A model generated the notes under the pieces. The model saw only the letters and a program-made list of their open reading frames with translations, was not told the DNA's origin and did no database searches. From Siphonodentalium dalli (Eukaryota > Mollusca > Scaphopoda > Gadilida > Siphonodentaliidae), in contig CP136061.1 of NCBI GenBank assembly GCA_032622095.1, positions 59,975,301-60,039,300 of the forward strand: a stretch of 64,000 nucleotides of DNA, in the 5' to 3' direction. The position numbers and the translations under genes were made by a program. Positions within the stretch are counted from its first letter, which is position 1, and each line of letters begins with the position of its first letter. Shown piece after piece: positions 35,304 through 46,287 of this stretch.

Positions 35304-35636
35304 GACGCTCGCATCATTTGAATGCAAATTATAAAAATGTTAACAATACACCATGAGGTACATGTATCACATTTAAAACAGCTACTTGAAATCATTATTG
35401 AAATTATTTAGAATTTATAGACTATACAAACTATACTTCAAATAATATTCAATGATATACTGTATGTATACACTTGTAAATATGTTATACCTATTGTGTT
35501 GACAACCCAAATTATTATGTATCAGTGTTATAACGGCAATTGGGAGAGGGGGTTATGTATAAGTGGATCGCACTTGTCCTCCAATCACATTGCCAATCTG
35601 TATTGTTATATACTTATTGGTAATAAATATGTTTAA
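35304..35636 (+). other. LINE 3' UTR
   Basis: Contains GGAGAGGGGGTTATG, CACTTGTCCTCCAATC and a terminal TAATAAATATGTTTAAACC. The order and the last ~18 bases parallel the 3' UTR at 29711-29957. Confidence 0.7.
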
Positions 35637-35640
35637 ACCA

Positions 35641-36457
35641 ACAGGTGGAGCTATCGACTTGAAATTTGGTATGTGAATGTATCTTGCCCCGGATACGAAT
35701 TTTATCGGGTCGCCGAACCCGTGCGACGCCAGCTTCGCGCATGCGCAGACCAGATCTCGGAAATGGGTAGAGCTATCGACTTATATGTCATGTATGTATA
35801 TACAAATCTACGATTCTCGACAGATCGGGACGAAACTTGGTACGTGTGTGTAGTTTGACCAGGCGGTCGTCGTTGTCGTATTGGCGAGCCCGTGCGACGC
35901 CCGTGCAGCGTATGCGCAGACGAGATCTCGAAACGGGTGGATCTATCGACTTGAAATTTGCTATGTGAATGTATCTTGCCCCGGACACGAATTTCATCGG
36001 GTCGCCGAGCCCGTGCGACGCCATCTTCGCGCATGCGCAGACCAGATCTCGGAAACCGGTGGAGATATCGACTTGAAATTTGCTATGTGAATGTATCTTG
36101 CCCCGGATACGAATTTTATCGGGTCGCTGAGCCCGGGCGACGCCAGCTTCGCGCATGCGCAGACCAGATCTCGGAAACGGGTGGAGCTATCGACTTGAAA
36201 TTTGGTTTTTTAATAGCCCGGACAACGTCGGGCTCATCGGCTAGTCTCTTATATATTTTCAAGACCTCTGTTTGTCTGTCGACTTGAAATTTGGTATGTG
36301 AATGTATCTTGCCCCGGATACGAATTTTATCGGGTCGCCGAGCCCGTGCGACGCCAGCTTCGCGCATGCGCAGACCAGATCTCGGAAACGGGTGGAGCTA
36401 TCGACTTGAAATTTGGTTTATGAATAGCCCGGACAACGTCGGGCTCATCGGCTAGTA
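35641..36457 (+). mobile_element. Helitron-like element(s) with ~124-bp tandem units and 3' hairpin ends
   Basis: Units start near 35644, 35938, 36059 and 36280 and share GTGGAGCTATCGACTTGAAA, CTTGCCCCGGATACGA, TTATCGGGTCGCCGAGCCC and CGCATGCGCAGACCAGATC. A variant unit near 35790-35930 carries GACAGATCGGGACGAAACTT. Two 3' ends are seen: AGCCCGGACAACGTCGGGCT, a stem-loop, then CATCGGCTAGT (CTAG at 36241-36244 and 36452-36455). A hairpin about 11 bases before a CTAG terminus is the pattern of Helitron 3' ends. Minus-strand and plus-strand frames here are repeat by-products. Confidence 0.65.
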
Positions 36458-36460
36458 TAT

Positions 36461-36462
<2 letters not shown>

Positions 36463-36550
<88 letters not shown>
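36463..36550. repeat. (AT)n microsatellite
   Basis: An uninterrupted AT dinucleotide run of about 88 bases directly after the Helitron-like 3' end. AT-rich targets are typical of such insertions, so the repeat may predate it or have expanded afterwards. Confidence 0.95.
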
Positions 36551-36553
<3 letters not shown>

Positions 36554-36807
36554 CGTATACCTTTCTTAATTTTCAAATTATATATGTATATATCTAATAT
36601 ATACACACAAAAATTTGTGACGAACTTGCTTGGATCTCTTTAAATTATTTCACGAAAATACGTTGTGAAATTTTTTGAAAATTACGTAATAGCAAACTGC
36701 ATGACCAATCCGGGATGATGTTGCAATTGACGTTAGGAAGGCTCGTATTACAGTATGTATTGATGTGAGTTTTGCTAGACATACATATGATTGGACTATA
36801 TTGTCAG

Positions 36808-36975
36808 GAACACACCTTTAGCGTGTTTTCAAACATTTACGGAGATGTGGAGTTCACAAAAACGTTCCATCCAGACACTAATGAATGTTGGTATGATAAA
36901 GTGACCATCGGCCAAACGGAAGAACACCGGGTTTGCGTTTTTGTGCTAACGCATTCTGGTTTCTACATTGAATAG
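36808..36975 (+). CDS. Candidate terminal exon, unknown secreted or extracellular domain
   Basis: After an acceptor-like site (GACTATATTGTCAG), 55 codons are open in phase 0 and end at TAG. The peptide begins EHTFSVFSNIYGDVEF and continues NECWYDKVTIG and HRVCVFVLTHSGFYIE, alternating strands with two cysteines. It looks like a beta-rich domain end but matches no family I know. No partner exon was found. Confidence 0.3.
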   Translation, partial: EHTFSVFSNIYGDVEFTKTFHPDTNECWYDKVTIGQTEEHRVCVFVLTHSGFYIE

Positions 36976-37834
36976 GAAATGGTGAAGTGTCATCTAAACA
37001 TGCAAAATGGTCGGGTGGGTACCATTAGATAAGTAAAAAAAATAAAAATTTGCGTCCTGTTGGGTGTCGACGACATCCGGATTCTCAAATGGGAATAGTT
37101 CAGCCTCAATAAAATTATGATTCCATAAATTAGGTGATCCCCCACACAACGCCTTTTGTGGTGCCTAGACTAATATGGCAATTGTGGGTAGGCATAATGT
37201 ACATGAACATGACATTGTGGCAATGGCTATACTGTATATTTTCCTTAGATAAAATTACACATTTGAAGGATAGAATTAATCAAGCAGTACTCACTCAACA
37301 AATATAAAATATCAAGCAGTACCAACCTGAATAATTGTCATATAATTTAGTGAGCTGTTAAATGATGTTTAACATCAATTTTACCAATGTCCATGTATTA
37401 TTCACTAATTTGAGTTAACAATATACATGTGTAATTCACTAATTTGAGTGTCAATCACTTCGGAAATCGATAATTTACATTTTGATGGATATTCCGTATT
37501 TTTATAGCACAATGTGCCGGCAGCAAAATTAATTGCCATCACATCGTAACGTTAAATTACTGAACTTATATGACTGTGATATATATGAAATGAGAAATTG
37601 GCAAAGAGTAATGATAATTAACTCCCATGGTTAGAGTTAGTAGAGTATCGACGAGGATCGTGAAAATATAAATCTTTTGAGACGAAGAAGGCCAAAATTG
37701 AGAATAATAATTTTAGTATGGGGCGAGCGGGTTATCGGAAACACACATCCGTTATATTTTGGCGCAAGTTACACCCTTTACACGTGAGAGGTATTGGATG
37801 ATGGGGTGGTAGAGATTATTTAAAAAGAACTCAC
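36976..37834. other. Non-coding interval
   Basis: No supported gene; the string TTCACTAATTTGAGT is repeated near 37400 and 37435. It may be intron of the minus-strand SH3 gene. Confidence 0.35.
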
Positions 37835-37899
37835 CGGCGCAGTGTTTGAATATCTCCAGAATCAAAACTAAACTGATGGTCCTCGAGCGCATCATACAT
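37835..37899 (-). CDS. Candidate first exon encoding the start of an SH3 domain
   Basis: On the minus strand 21 codons, MYDALEDHQFSFDSGDIQTL and one more, end at a strong donor (GCGCCG|GTGAGT) in phase 2. The order Y-D-A-L-x-D-x-x-F-S-F-x-x-G-D-I follows the SH3 ALYDY...ELSF..GDII signature closely. The same frame is open upstream for 17 codons without an acceptor, so the ATG at 37899 is the assumed start. The sequence upstream (37900-38060) is unusually CpG-rich for this window, consistent with a first exon. The second half of the SH3 was not located. Confidence 0.4.
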
Positions 37900-38060
37900 C
37901 ACACGACCACGCACCGGAGTCGAATGACGGGCCAACACGGTGCGCAATTGTTACACCCGTTGTCATGCTAGATTCGATTAAAAACGATTCTGAAACTGCG
38001 TATCACCAACGCAGTGAGCTTGTAGTCTAGTCCGTAAGTGACAGGGAAGGGTCGGACCAT
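37900..38060 (-). promoter_or_regulatory. CpG-rich upstream segment of the SH3 candidate
   Basis: About 160 bases with many CG dinucleotides (CACGACCACGCACCGG, GACGGGCC, GGTGCGCAATTG) in an AT-rich setting, immediately upstream of the candidate start on the minus strand. A promoter/5' UTR role is inferred only from position and composition. Confidence 0.25.
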
Positions 38061-39394
38061 GACAGCCGGACAAATGTGCCATTGTTGGATGTATCATAAA
38101 CACATTTATTACATGATCATACCCGTATTCCTTTCAACAAACCCATTCTATAAATTGTGATATTAAACGTTCGTTATATTAAACGTTCGTAAATAGTGCC
38201 AGGTGACCTTTGACTTCCGGTTTGTCGTCTGTTTACATTCAGTATGCTCCGTCTCAAAATACTATAGGGCAAGATTCGATGACGTCACACCAACACGTGT
38301 TCCTAGCAGTGGTAGGCAAAACATTGACCAGAGTCTACAAGGTGTTCTTTGTTTACACTCAAGTGCGGTCAAAATATACGTGTTTGAAAAATATATATGA
38401 ACAGCAAAGAAAGATAAACGGCAAAAACAAAATAAGGGAATAATTGTTATGTCATTGGGTGTTCCAATTTTTCGTGTTTATATTTCCGTTTGATAAATAT
38501 AACAACTTATATGTTAAGAATAAGGTAGATTGGGTTATAGCAAATACATGTGTATGATACGCAGAACAATTGTAATCGACGCATACATGAAATACTATGC
38601 TCAGAACAAAAGATCTGCGGAGTGGAGTGACTACTTCAACGTTTGTTTATATTTTCAATTTGATCGCTAAATGGTTGTGATAATTTAAAAACTTCACCGA
38701 CTTCGGTGCAATTCTCAACGCCACTTCTATCATTTTCACTAGCGCCGCTGTAAATTCTTATATATATACATATCCATCTGGCTGTGTTTATTTTATTTCT
38801 TTTTCGTTTGAATATGTCATCTACATTTATTCCTCTAGAAATTTATTATTTTGTACTCCCGTTTCTAAATAGCAAGGGGCGCAAGGATATTCACCTGATG
38901 GTAAATGGGGCGAGGAAGTGGGTTTTCTTGTGTATGGCACAACTCAGATTCAACGGTGACGCGTACATGATAGAAAAAAACTAAAATACAATGGCAGTAA
39001 AATTATATTTTAGTAACAAATCATTTTTCGTAGAGTCAAAATTGTATAAATGAACTTTAAACCTTATAAACTTGCTATTAAATTAATTTAGTTACTAGAA
39101 TATTCGAATAGTCTTATCAAGTTCACCTTTGAAACAAGTGTTTTTTAAATGTACTTTACATGGTAGAAAGACACACTCATGTTTCAAAAATATTTCTTGC
39201 ACATGAAGCAACAAGAAAACCCGCGAAAACAAAACAAAATCACATTTAATGTTCTAAGTTAAGTTATTTCCTCCTGTATCTGCATCGGTATGCGCGCAGG
39301 ATCAGTTCGGATAAAAAGAATATTTGTGATAATGAACCCTCTCAAATTAGTCTCAATACTTTAGAATATAGAATTAACCTAAAAATAACGAAAA
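38061..39394. other. Non-coding interval
   Basis: AT-rich with a direct ATATTAAACGTTCGT duplication near 38160-38190. No coding islands with domain content. Confidence 0.35.
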
Positions 39395-39456
39395 CCTTCG
39401 GAATAGAGAACCTTCGGAATAGCGGACCTTCGGGATAGCGAACCTTCATAATAGAA
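39395..39456 (+). repeat. 16-bp minisatellite (CCTTCGGAATAGCGAA)n
   Basis: Four consecutive units of CCTTCGGAATAGMGRA with one or two changes each. Confidence 0.8.
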
Positions 39457-40136
39457 ACATGTCCCCACAATTACACCGGTGACGTAAACACATGTGCTAA
39501 TCTTTGTCGTACTATCGTGACTCTATCGGTACGACTTATACTCAAGTACGAAATAACCATAATACATTCGCCCAGTGGTTTATCGATCGACCACATAATA
39601 TGAAAAACTCTACACCAGCTTACACCACTGTGTGGCGTAATAAAGAGCGTTCATTGTTACTTTGTTCAGAATATCGTACGAACAAAGAGCGTTTATCTCA
39701 GTTATGTGTCAAAAGAAACGGACAATATGTGACTTTGAAAAGTTTTGTTTCCCAGAGTATATCACCTATAGGCTAAACATAAATTATGTAGATCGGTAAT
39801 ACGTATTTATCGACGTCTTATCTCTCATTTGAAATTAAATATACGGACTTCGGATGTCCAAACGATCCTTAATTGGTGCATATGGACCTAGTAAATAAAG
39901 AACATTGGGTACTATAAATTTTATTATAAATTCATATATTTTGCTCGTTACAATGTCAGTCAATCAACATCTATACCTAATGGGACAATTAATGCAATGC
40001 ACGATAAGCTAACAGAGATACCAAATTACAATAATGCATTCGTCGCTGCACGTGTTATTGATATAAAATGAAACATTATGCATGGTGGGCACAGTTGCAA
40101 CCAAATACTTGAACTTGGTGATGCATTATATATATA
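39457..40136. other. Non-coding interval with a 90-codon chance frame
   Basis: A plus-strand frame at 39504-39776 has no domain features and contains a repeated AACAAAGAGCG/AATAAAGAGCG phrase. I do not call it a gene. Confidence 0.3.
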
Positions 40137-40620
40137 CAGCCGATGAGCCCGACGTTGTCCGGGCTATTCAAAAACCAAATTTCAAGTTGATAGCTCCACC
40201 CGTTTCCGAGATCTGGTCTGCGCATGCGCGAAGCTGGCGTCGCACGGGCTCGGCGATCCGATAACATTCGTATCCGGGGCAAGATACATTCACACACCAA
40301 ATTTCAAGTCGATAGCTCCACCCGTTTCCGAGATCTGGTCTGCGCATGCGCGAAGCTGGCGTCGCACGGGCTCGGCGACCCGAAAAAAATCGTATCCATT
40401 CACATAGCAAATTTCAAGTCGATAGCTCCACCCGTTTCTGATATCTCGTCTGCGCGTGCGCGAAGCGGGCGCCACACGGGCCGCCAATACGACAACGTCC
40501 ACCGCCTGGTCAAACTACACACACGTACCAAGTTTCGTCCCGATCGGTCGAGAATCGTAGATTTGTATAAATGACAGACATAGACAGACAAACAGAGGTC
40601 TTCAAAATATATATATGAGA
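40137..40620 (-). mobile_element. Helitron-like element, inverted copy
   Basis: Same family as 35641-36457 in opposite orientation. Read on the minus strand it starts TCTCTCATATATATTTTGAA, then GACCTCTGTTTGTCTGTC and GACCGATCGGGACGAAACTT. Three ~124-bp units follow, and it ends with the AGCCCGGACAACGTCGGGCT hairpin and CATCGGCTG at 40137. It is about 480 bp, short enough to be a complete non-autonomous copy. One unit carries a deletion near 40385. Confidence 0.65.
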
Positions 40621-41338
40621 GAGAGAGAGAGATATATATATATATATTATATCTCACGTAACTTTCTCGCGTTCTGATTGGCTGCCTACTGCCATACTAT
40701 TTTACGATAGTACCCCAGTAGCCCACCTACTCATCAACTATTCTTTTTCTATTTATAGTAACATAATTTGTGTTTGCACAATCGTATTGCCACCTGAACA
40801 CACGGTCAATCTGAAACTATCCTGTGTGTTTTCCTGCGTTACACGTATTTTTTGCTATATCGGTATATCATTAGACTTCGAGAAAGACCGATTTCCCGGT
40901 AGATAATCGCATTCGGTCCGGTTTGACGAAGGGCGATCCTCGTTTTCAAATACGCATGATAATTGTAGACACTTCCGTGTTTAAATCCAGAAAACACGAT
41001 TCGATGCAAGATGAAATTTTCTCGATTATATACTGTAAATTCGTTATGGTGAGTTAATAAACGTATATACATGTGTAATATAATCGTCACTTTTATTTAT
41101 CTCTGGCTCAATTGGGTGTTAACGCAAGATTTTGCTCATGTCTCCTCGAATTTAATTTGTTTTCTCCGATGATATTTTCGAAACTGAATTCTTTCAAGAC
41201 CGATTTCGTAGCCGGAATTAACTATGTGCATACTGAGACACTGTTTACTTTACTTACCGGCTGCTATCAGCTACTTCAATTATTGAGTTTACCTGTCGAA
41301 ATGAGTTATCATAGATTTGCAGAAGATAACCCAAATGA

Positions 41339-41582
41339 CAACAAAAAACAAAACAAAAACACAACAAAAAACAAAACAAAAAATACAACACCACCACCAA
41401 AAACACAACAAAAAACACAATAACAAACACAACAAAAAACACAACAACACCATCACCAAAAACACAACAAAATACAAAACAAAAACACAACAACACCACC
41501 ACCAAAAACACAACAAAAATCACAATAACAAACACAACAATACCAGCACCAAAACACAACAAAAACACAACACAAAAACACA
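41339..41582 (+). repeat. A/C-only low-complexity minisatellite
   Basis: About 245 bases made almost wholly of A and C in ACAACAAAAACACAACA phrases. A punctuating CACCACCACCAAAAACACAAC recurs at roughly 41390, 41447, 41494 and 41540. Frames on both strands are homopolymeric Lys/Asn/Thr/Gln or Phe/Val/Cys strings and are not genes. Confidence 0.9.
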
Positions 41583-41603
41583 ATGTTCGATATAATATAA
41601 TAA

Positions 41604-41738
41604 ATAATGCATGACTTGTCGTTGACTATGCCAAAATAGTGGTCCTCGAGGAGGAATAGTCCACTCGCCTGCGGCTCGTGGACTATTCCTCCTCGAGGAC
41701 CACTATTTTGGCATAGTCAACTCCAAGCCATGCATTAT
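41604..41738. mobile_element. Palindromic hairpin, 135 bp
   Basis: Arms of about 60 bp, with a perfect 42-bp core (GACTATGCCAAAATAGTGG, TCCTCGAGGAGGAATAGTCC), are inverted around the loop TCGCCTGCGGCTCG. The outer ATAATGCATGRCTTG parts are slightly diverged. It is a probable MITE; its loop resembles that of 42728-42840. Confidence 0.8.
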
Positions 41739-41741
41739 CTA

Positions 41742-41745
<4 letters not shown>

Positions 41746-41782
<37 letters not shown>
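41746..41782. repeat. (TA)n microsatellite
   Basis: About 37 bases of TA repeat just right of the hairpin. Confidence 0.9.
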
Positions 41783-41785
<3 letters not shown>

Positions 41786-42727
41786 TTATTTCCTCCATTT
41801 ACGGAGAGTTATGAATAATATAAATTGACAAAAAGGAAATTCAAATATTACAAGAACAGTAAACATAGATACAGTGGACATAACAACAAAGATTAGTGGC
41901 TAAGAGCTCAGCAAGCACACGCATACACCCATGTATATATTCATACGTACATACACACAGGTATTTGGCCAAACAAAAACAAACAAAAATAATAAAAATA
42001 TATATAGGTAAGTATCAAGGCTGATAGTGAAAATAGTAGGTCAAAAATCATCCTCACAAAAGCTAATTGTTTTTATCAAATTGATCTGGAATTCCAGCAC
42101 TATGTACCCAAGCAATCATATTTTTGGTCAAAGTTTAGCTTTCCGTCGTACTTTAAACAAGTGGGCATAGAAAATCATTCGAAGTTGTCAATGAAGGCAA
42201 CGGCATGACCACGTGTCGAAATATCCTCCAAATTGTCACAAAATCGTCAGTTATGATTATATATAATCCGCGCCAGTATTCACATACAAATATGTTATTG
42301 TGCCACGGGAAGAACTTTACGTTAAATATTTCATGTATAAGACGAAAGTATAGGATGTTTTGCGAGACATCATTGTGTGATTCTGTGTTAATCTATACAC
42401 AGCCTTTGTTTTTCCTACCAGCAGCCAACACTCGTGGTCGCTGTGACGTCATTGTTTGTATACAAAATTATCTCCTATATTATTGGTTCCAATATTTTTC
42501 CAACAAACTGTAATGAATGAAGAGTTTGAAATGTTGTCATTACATATACGCCATATTAAATACGACAAAGATTCTTTATATAACTGGGACAATTTCTTTG
42601 TTCGGGCAAACAACTCACAGATACGCGAAACGTCATCGCATGCTTTATAGAAGCCGATGTTAATTTCGCGTCCCATTTGTTGAGTTAAGTATGTTTTGTC
42701 AATGTTTTGGATCATGTAATAAATAGA

Positions 42728-42840
42728 ATCTACAACTCGTCCAGTAAATTAGGTCTGGACCTCGCCAAAGGCTCGGCCGATACCTAATTTACTGGACTCG
42801 TTTTGTAAATTCCGCTATAAACTGGGGACTCGTTGTAGAT
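42728..42840. mobile_element. Palindromic hairpin, ~113 bp
   Basis: Ends ATCTACAACTCGTCCAG and its near-complement enclose inverted CCAGTAAATTAGGT blocks, with the loop CTCGCCAAAGGCTCGG. Loop style matches the 41604 hairpin, suggesting one MITE family. Confidence 0.7.
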
Positions 42841-45135
42841 CCTCTATATATACACTATTCAATGTCTATTCCAGAAGCACCTTTTTGGGTCGATTTTTAG
42901 TGTTTTATTGGTAAAAAAACGTACGAAAATCGCGATTTTTCAATATTTATAAGAAATTATATAATTTCTTGTACATAGATCCGATTTTCGGCACAATAAT
43001 TTTAAATGTGGCATAAACATTAGAAATATGTCAAAATGGCTGCCATGGTTGTTAACATAATGGCCGTCATTCACGTCATAATGGCAAAGTTGGTTTGCGG
43101 AACAATAGTCTTTTCCAGATCGATTCTAACAGAGTGGTCGACTGCTTGTGGCTTGTGGTATTATTATTTAATAGAGTACATATTTTACGGATCAAAATTA
43201 GACAAGAACGTCATATATTAATCCAAATGACCCATTGACATCGAAAAAATGATGTTTCAGATCATTTGGTATGGGATACTGACAAAATAGACATAAACGA
43301 AAAATACTATGTCGGCAGTATTGTTGTCATGATTACATTAATGACAAAAATGTACACACAATCAGGTACCGGAATTCTGCATGTATCTACTTTTGGTGGG
43401 CGACAAATATTAGCCAAGAGATTCGCTAAACAGACATCACTATGTGCGCTGAGTTTTTATACTATAATTTCCGCTAAAAACCGCATATGATTATCTTTCT
43501 TACCATTTCTTGGTTGTCCAACGTTTACTTGGGGACTACAGCATTTTAAGCGCTTAGCAACGCCTCTGACATTCTTTCGATATATTGTATACGAACGTCG
43601 AAATATATATAGAGAGAAAGCATGTATGTATATCTAACTTGAAGTCGACACAATGCGAGCCCCACATGCAGCTGGACAGATGTAACTGCCAAATGCATGG
43701 GTGCATTGGCCATGCATGGCCTTCTAACACGCGATTGCGTCCTCTACTCGTACCAGTGATTACACGTCGGACGCTGCGAATACTTTATATATCACTACGT
43801 AAATATAAAGCACACGAGTGTATGAAATTCGATCCGAAAGCATCGCATAACAGGCCGGACACCTATGTTATTGTAACCTAAATACATTGTATCAAAATAG
43901 CTTTGGGATTGTCCATTCATGCAACGAATTGAATTAAAGATGGTGTACACTTCCAACATACATGGAGATGCTGTGATTCATCATCAAAACGCCAATCGTA
44001 GCAGAATTGTAGTAGTTATTATGTGATATATAGGGCTATAATATCACACTCTTTTTTAAATGGAGCTGGTGGATTTGAACTTCCGGGCACAGGAAGTTAT
44101 TATGGGACTGAAATTAAGTGGGACCTTAGATATCTCATATATTGAAAGGGACCAGGGGGATCTTAGTCATATCTATATCTGCATTATATTTGTTGTTGGA
44201 TCATTGAGACTCAAGTAAATGTGGATGAATGTCTATATCTGAATAAAGCATGTATTACTAAGCCAGAACCATATACTAAAGTCGATTGTCGTATTCATAT
44301 ATCGGAGTACATGTCTGTCTACGTTATTAACAAACTACAGCCAAATCACATTCACGACGAGGCAAATAGTCAGTAAATGTGTTCCCTGTTGTTGGGATTA
44401 GATATTAAACAATACTTAAAGAAACAACTGATATCGGTCACCACAGAGGTCATATTGAACTATTATGTGGATTCCGTGTTAGAATATGTATAATGATATG
44501 CCATACACGTCTCTGATACCGATATGAATATAGGTTGTTGAACATGTGACCCACACTATACAATATAAATTACACTTACTATTATAAATATTTGGGCAGT
44601 TAGGTACATGGGATCGGAGCATAAGTTGCAGAACTTATCAGAGCTCTTCTCCTCTGCCATTCAGCTGCTAAAAACTTATACAGAGATAGGTTCAAAATTT
44701 GCTGTTTAATGTGGCTGCTCGTTTGCGAATGAATGTAGGCACATCTGTAACCTTTATTAATTTGCGACACCTTACAAACGAACTTCCGATCCTTTGCATC
44801 TAGGAGTCTAAGTGTAAAGTTGAGAAAGTTAATTATATAAGGATCTGAAAATCGTGAATAATATATGACCAAGCCTATAAAGATGTTATGTTCCGTCCCA
44901 TTTCATAGTTGGATACCATACGGTCTAGTCTATGGGCCAGACCCACTAGTCGTTACCAAATTTCCTGGCAAATTGCCACCTATATATTTTGAAAGTCATA
45001 ACAATAGCATGTTCAAAAATGAATGATAGCAATTTCAAATTCATAGCTTTATTTGAAAAATAAAAGTTTGTAAAACGCAATAACATTTGACCTGCTGCTG
45101 CTTTCCAGATACGAAAGAACATCATTGCACTTAGA
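42841..45135. other. Mostly non-coding; unassigned minus frame at 44872-44600
   Basis: The 90-codon minus-strand frame 44872-44600 (FCLRLLDAKDRKF-like start region, then KQQILNLSLYKFLAAEWQRR) is protein-like in parts but unrecognised. No repeats were delimited elsewhere in the interval. Confidence 0.3.
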
Positions 45136-45245
45136 TCATGTGACGTCGTGCACACAAATATGCGGAAGCCTGTCGTACCATCGACAGGTAGTAAAGCGAC
45201 GTACTTCTGCATTCTCAGTCTTTCCAATGCATGTATGTGATACAT
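45136..45245 (-). CDS. Candidate terminal exon after the MAM-like exon
   Basis: An acceptor-like site (CATAAACTACTCAG) opens 36 codons in phase 1 that end at TGA. The peptide begins VSHTCIGKTENAEVRRF and has three cysteines. Phase 1 agrees with the end of the MAM-like exon at 45465, giving an Asp codon at the junction. It does not look like the second half of a MAM domain, so the join is tentative. Confidence 0.25.
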
Positions 45246-45464
45246 CTGAGTAGTTTATGGGTACAAGTACAACAGTTCAATAGAGCGGGTCATATACCTT
45301 ACTTTAGATCGCACAGATCTCTATTTTGTTTGTTCTGTTAGAAGAATTAAATATTAACACACACGATCGATTTTGATATGGGTGGCTGGGTTGATAGGCG
45401 TACTGACGTCGCGTATCGAGGCAAATGAGAATTATTGGACAGTCATCATAGTAGGAATACTCAC

Positions 45465-45860
45465 CGCTGTCGCGCTGTGGCACCATAACTTCACTTATGT
45501 TAGTCAAAGTGTCAAATTGAACGTATAAGCCCCCATATAAGTAAAAGAAATACTGGCATATTTTCCCAGAGGAAAGTGGAGTGGCACTCATATCTCGCTG
45601 AGTGTCTTCCTTCCGTCGATCGATTGCTACCAGGGAGCTCATTACGTAATATTGACCCATAAACCAGTTACTTATGTGCGTGTATGACATAAACCAGTTA
45701 CTTATGTGCGTGTATGACAAGTGATTTCTCTCATCAAAAAGTGTTGATGAACTTAGATACGTAACAAAATACATTTGAAATGGGCCAACGACATCGCCCG
45801 CCACACCGTCAGCGTATATTGGTTTAAACCACAGACAAAATATCAACCGAGTTATCAAGG
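45465..45860 (-). CDS. MAM-like domain exon (N-terminal half)
   Basis: On the minus strand an acceptor (CTTACCTGATTCAG) and a strong donor (CAGCG|GTGAGT) enclose 396 bp, phase 1 at both ends. Parts align with MAM order: FCLWFKPIYADGV, then HISNWFMGQYYVMSS (MAM G-H-Y-hydrophobic strand), RDMSATPLSSGKICQYFFYL (the 'A.L.SP.l...C..F.Y..G' block) and LYVQFDTLTN. MAM domains are extracellular adhesion modules. A 30-bp in-frame tandem repeat duplicates SYTHISNWFM. The usual first Cys/Phe-Glu pair is not clear and the second half was not found, so it may be a relic. Confidence 0.45.
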
Positions 45861-45894
45861 CTGAATCAGGTAAGTCAATTTATCAGAACACAAA

Positions 45895-46080
45895 TGTGAC
45901 CCGCCATATCAAATCCAGTCGTAAGTCGGGATTTTTTTTACCCTGTGCCAATGCATTCTCTTATATATGCGAGTCGACCATAGGTCGCCTCGCATATATA
46001 AGAGAATGCATTGGCCTAACAATTTTTTACAATTTTAATAATTTTTTCTTGTATTCTTTAACAATTTTATAATTTCACCC
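45895..46080 (+). repeat. Left copy of TGTGACCCGCC hairpin repeat
   Basis: Starts TGTGACCCGCCATATCAAAT, continues AGTCGTAAGTCGGGA, a T-run and ACCCTGTG. Then comes a 27-bp stem (CCAATGCATTCTCTTATATA...) around GACCATAGGTC at 45947-46015, then CCTAACAATTTTTTAC and TTCTTTAACAATTTTATAA. An inverted copy occurs at 50340-50507. Confidence 0.8.
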
Positions 46081-46287
46081 ATACAGGGCCACAGACAAAC
46101 ATGAGCAGACGACACTCTTCTATACGATAAGATAGTTTATTACAATACACCAGTGCAGGCAGTTGCAAATAACATAAAGTACAAGTAAATTAAACATAAT
46201 ACATAATATATGTGCACATAACAGTAAACAAACCTATAACTATATCCTGCATACGATTCTTAATGAAATATAAATTTCCCATAATTT

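Larger units (their letters stand above)
30550..35636 (+). mobile_element. LINE retrotransposon (APE endonuclease + RT), degenerate, with nested insertion
   Basis: Modules in order: a leader frame from 30554 (VQYRQAIGLFN...), a degenerate 2A-like motif (30749-30773), APE endonuclease (30747-31598), linker (31739-32026), RT fingers and palm (32137-32870), thumb and C-terminal region (33077-33619), zinc knuckle (33645-33820), then after a 1.36-kb insertion the last residues (35186-35303) and a 3' UTR ending in AATAAATATGTTTAAAC. Frameshifts, internal stops and deletions make it inactive. Organisation with an APE endonuclease and a 2A-like leader suggests the CR1/L2 group, an inference from known families. 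Confidence 0.85.

Noticed and set aside
35673-40657. Repeated frames containing RIRGKIHSH or SGRRARATP phrases
   Set aside because: They translate the ~124-bp Helitron-like units; the same peptides recur in each copy and strand.
41254-41595. Lys/Asn/Gln and Phe/Val/Cys-rich frames on both strands
   Set aside because: By-products of the A/C-only minisatellite.
44060-44110. TTCAAATCC string resembling a tRNA B box (minus strand)
   Set aside because: No matching acceptor, D or anticodon stems can be formed around it.
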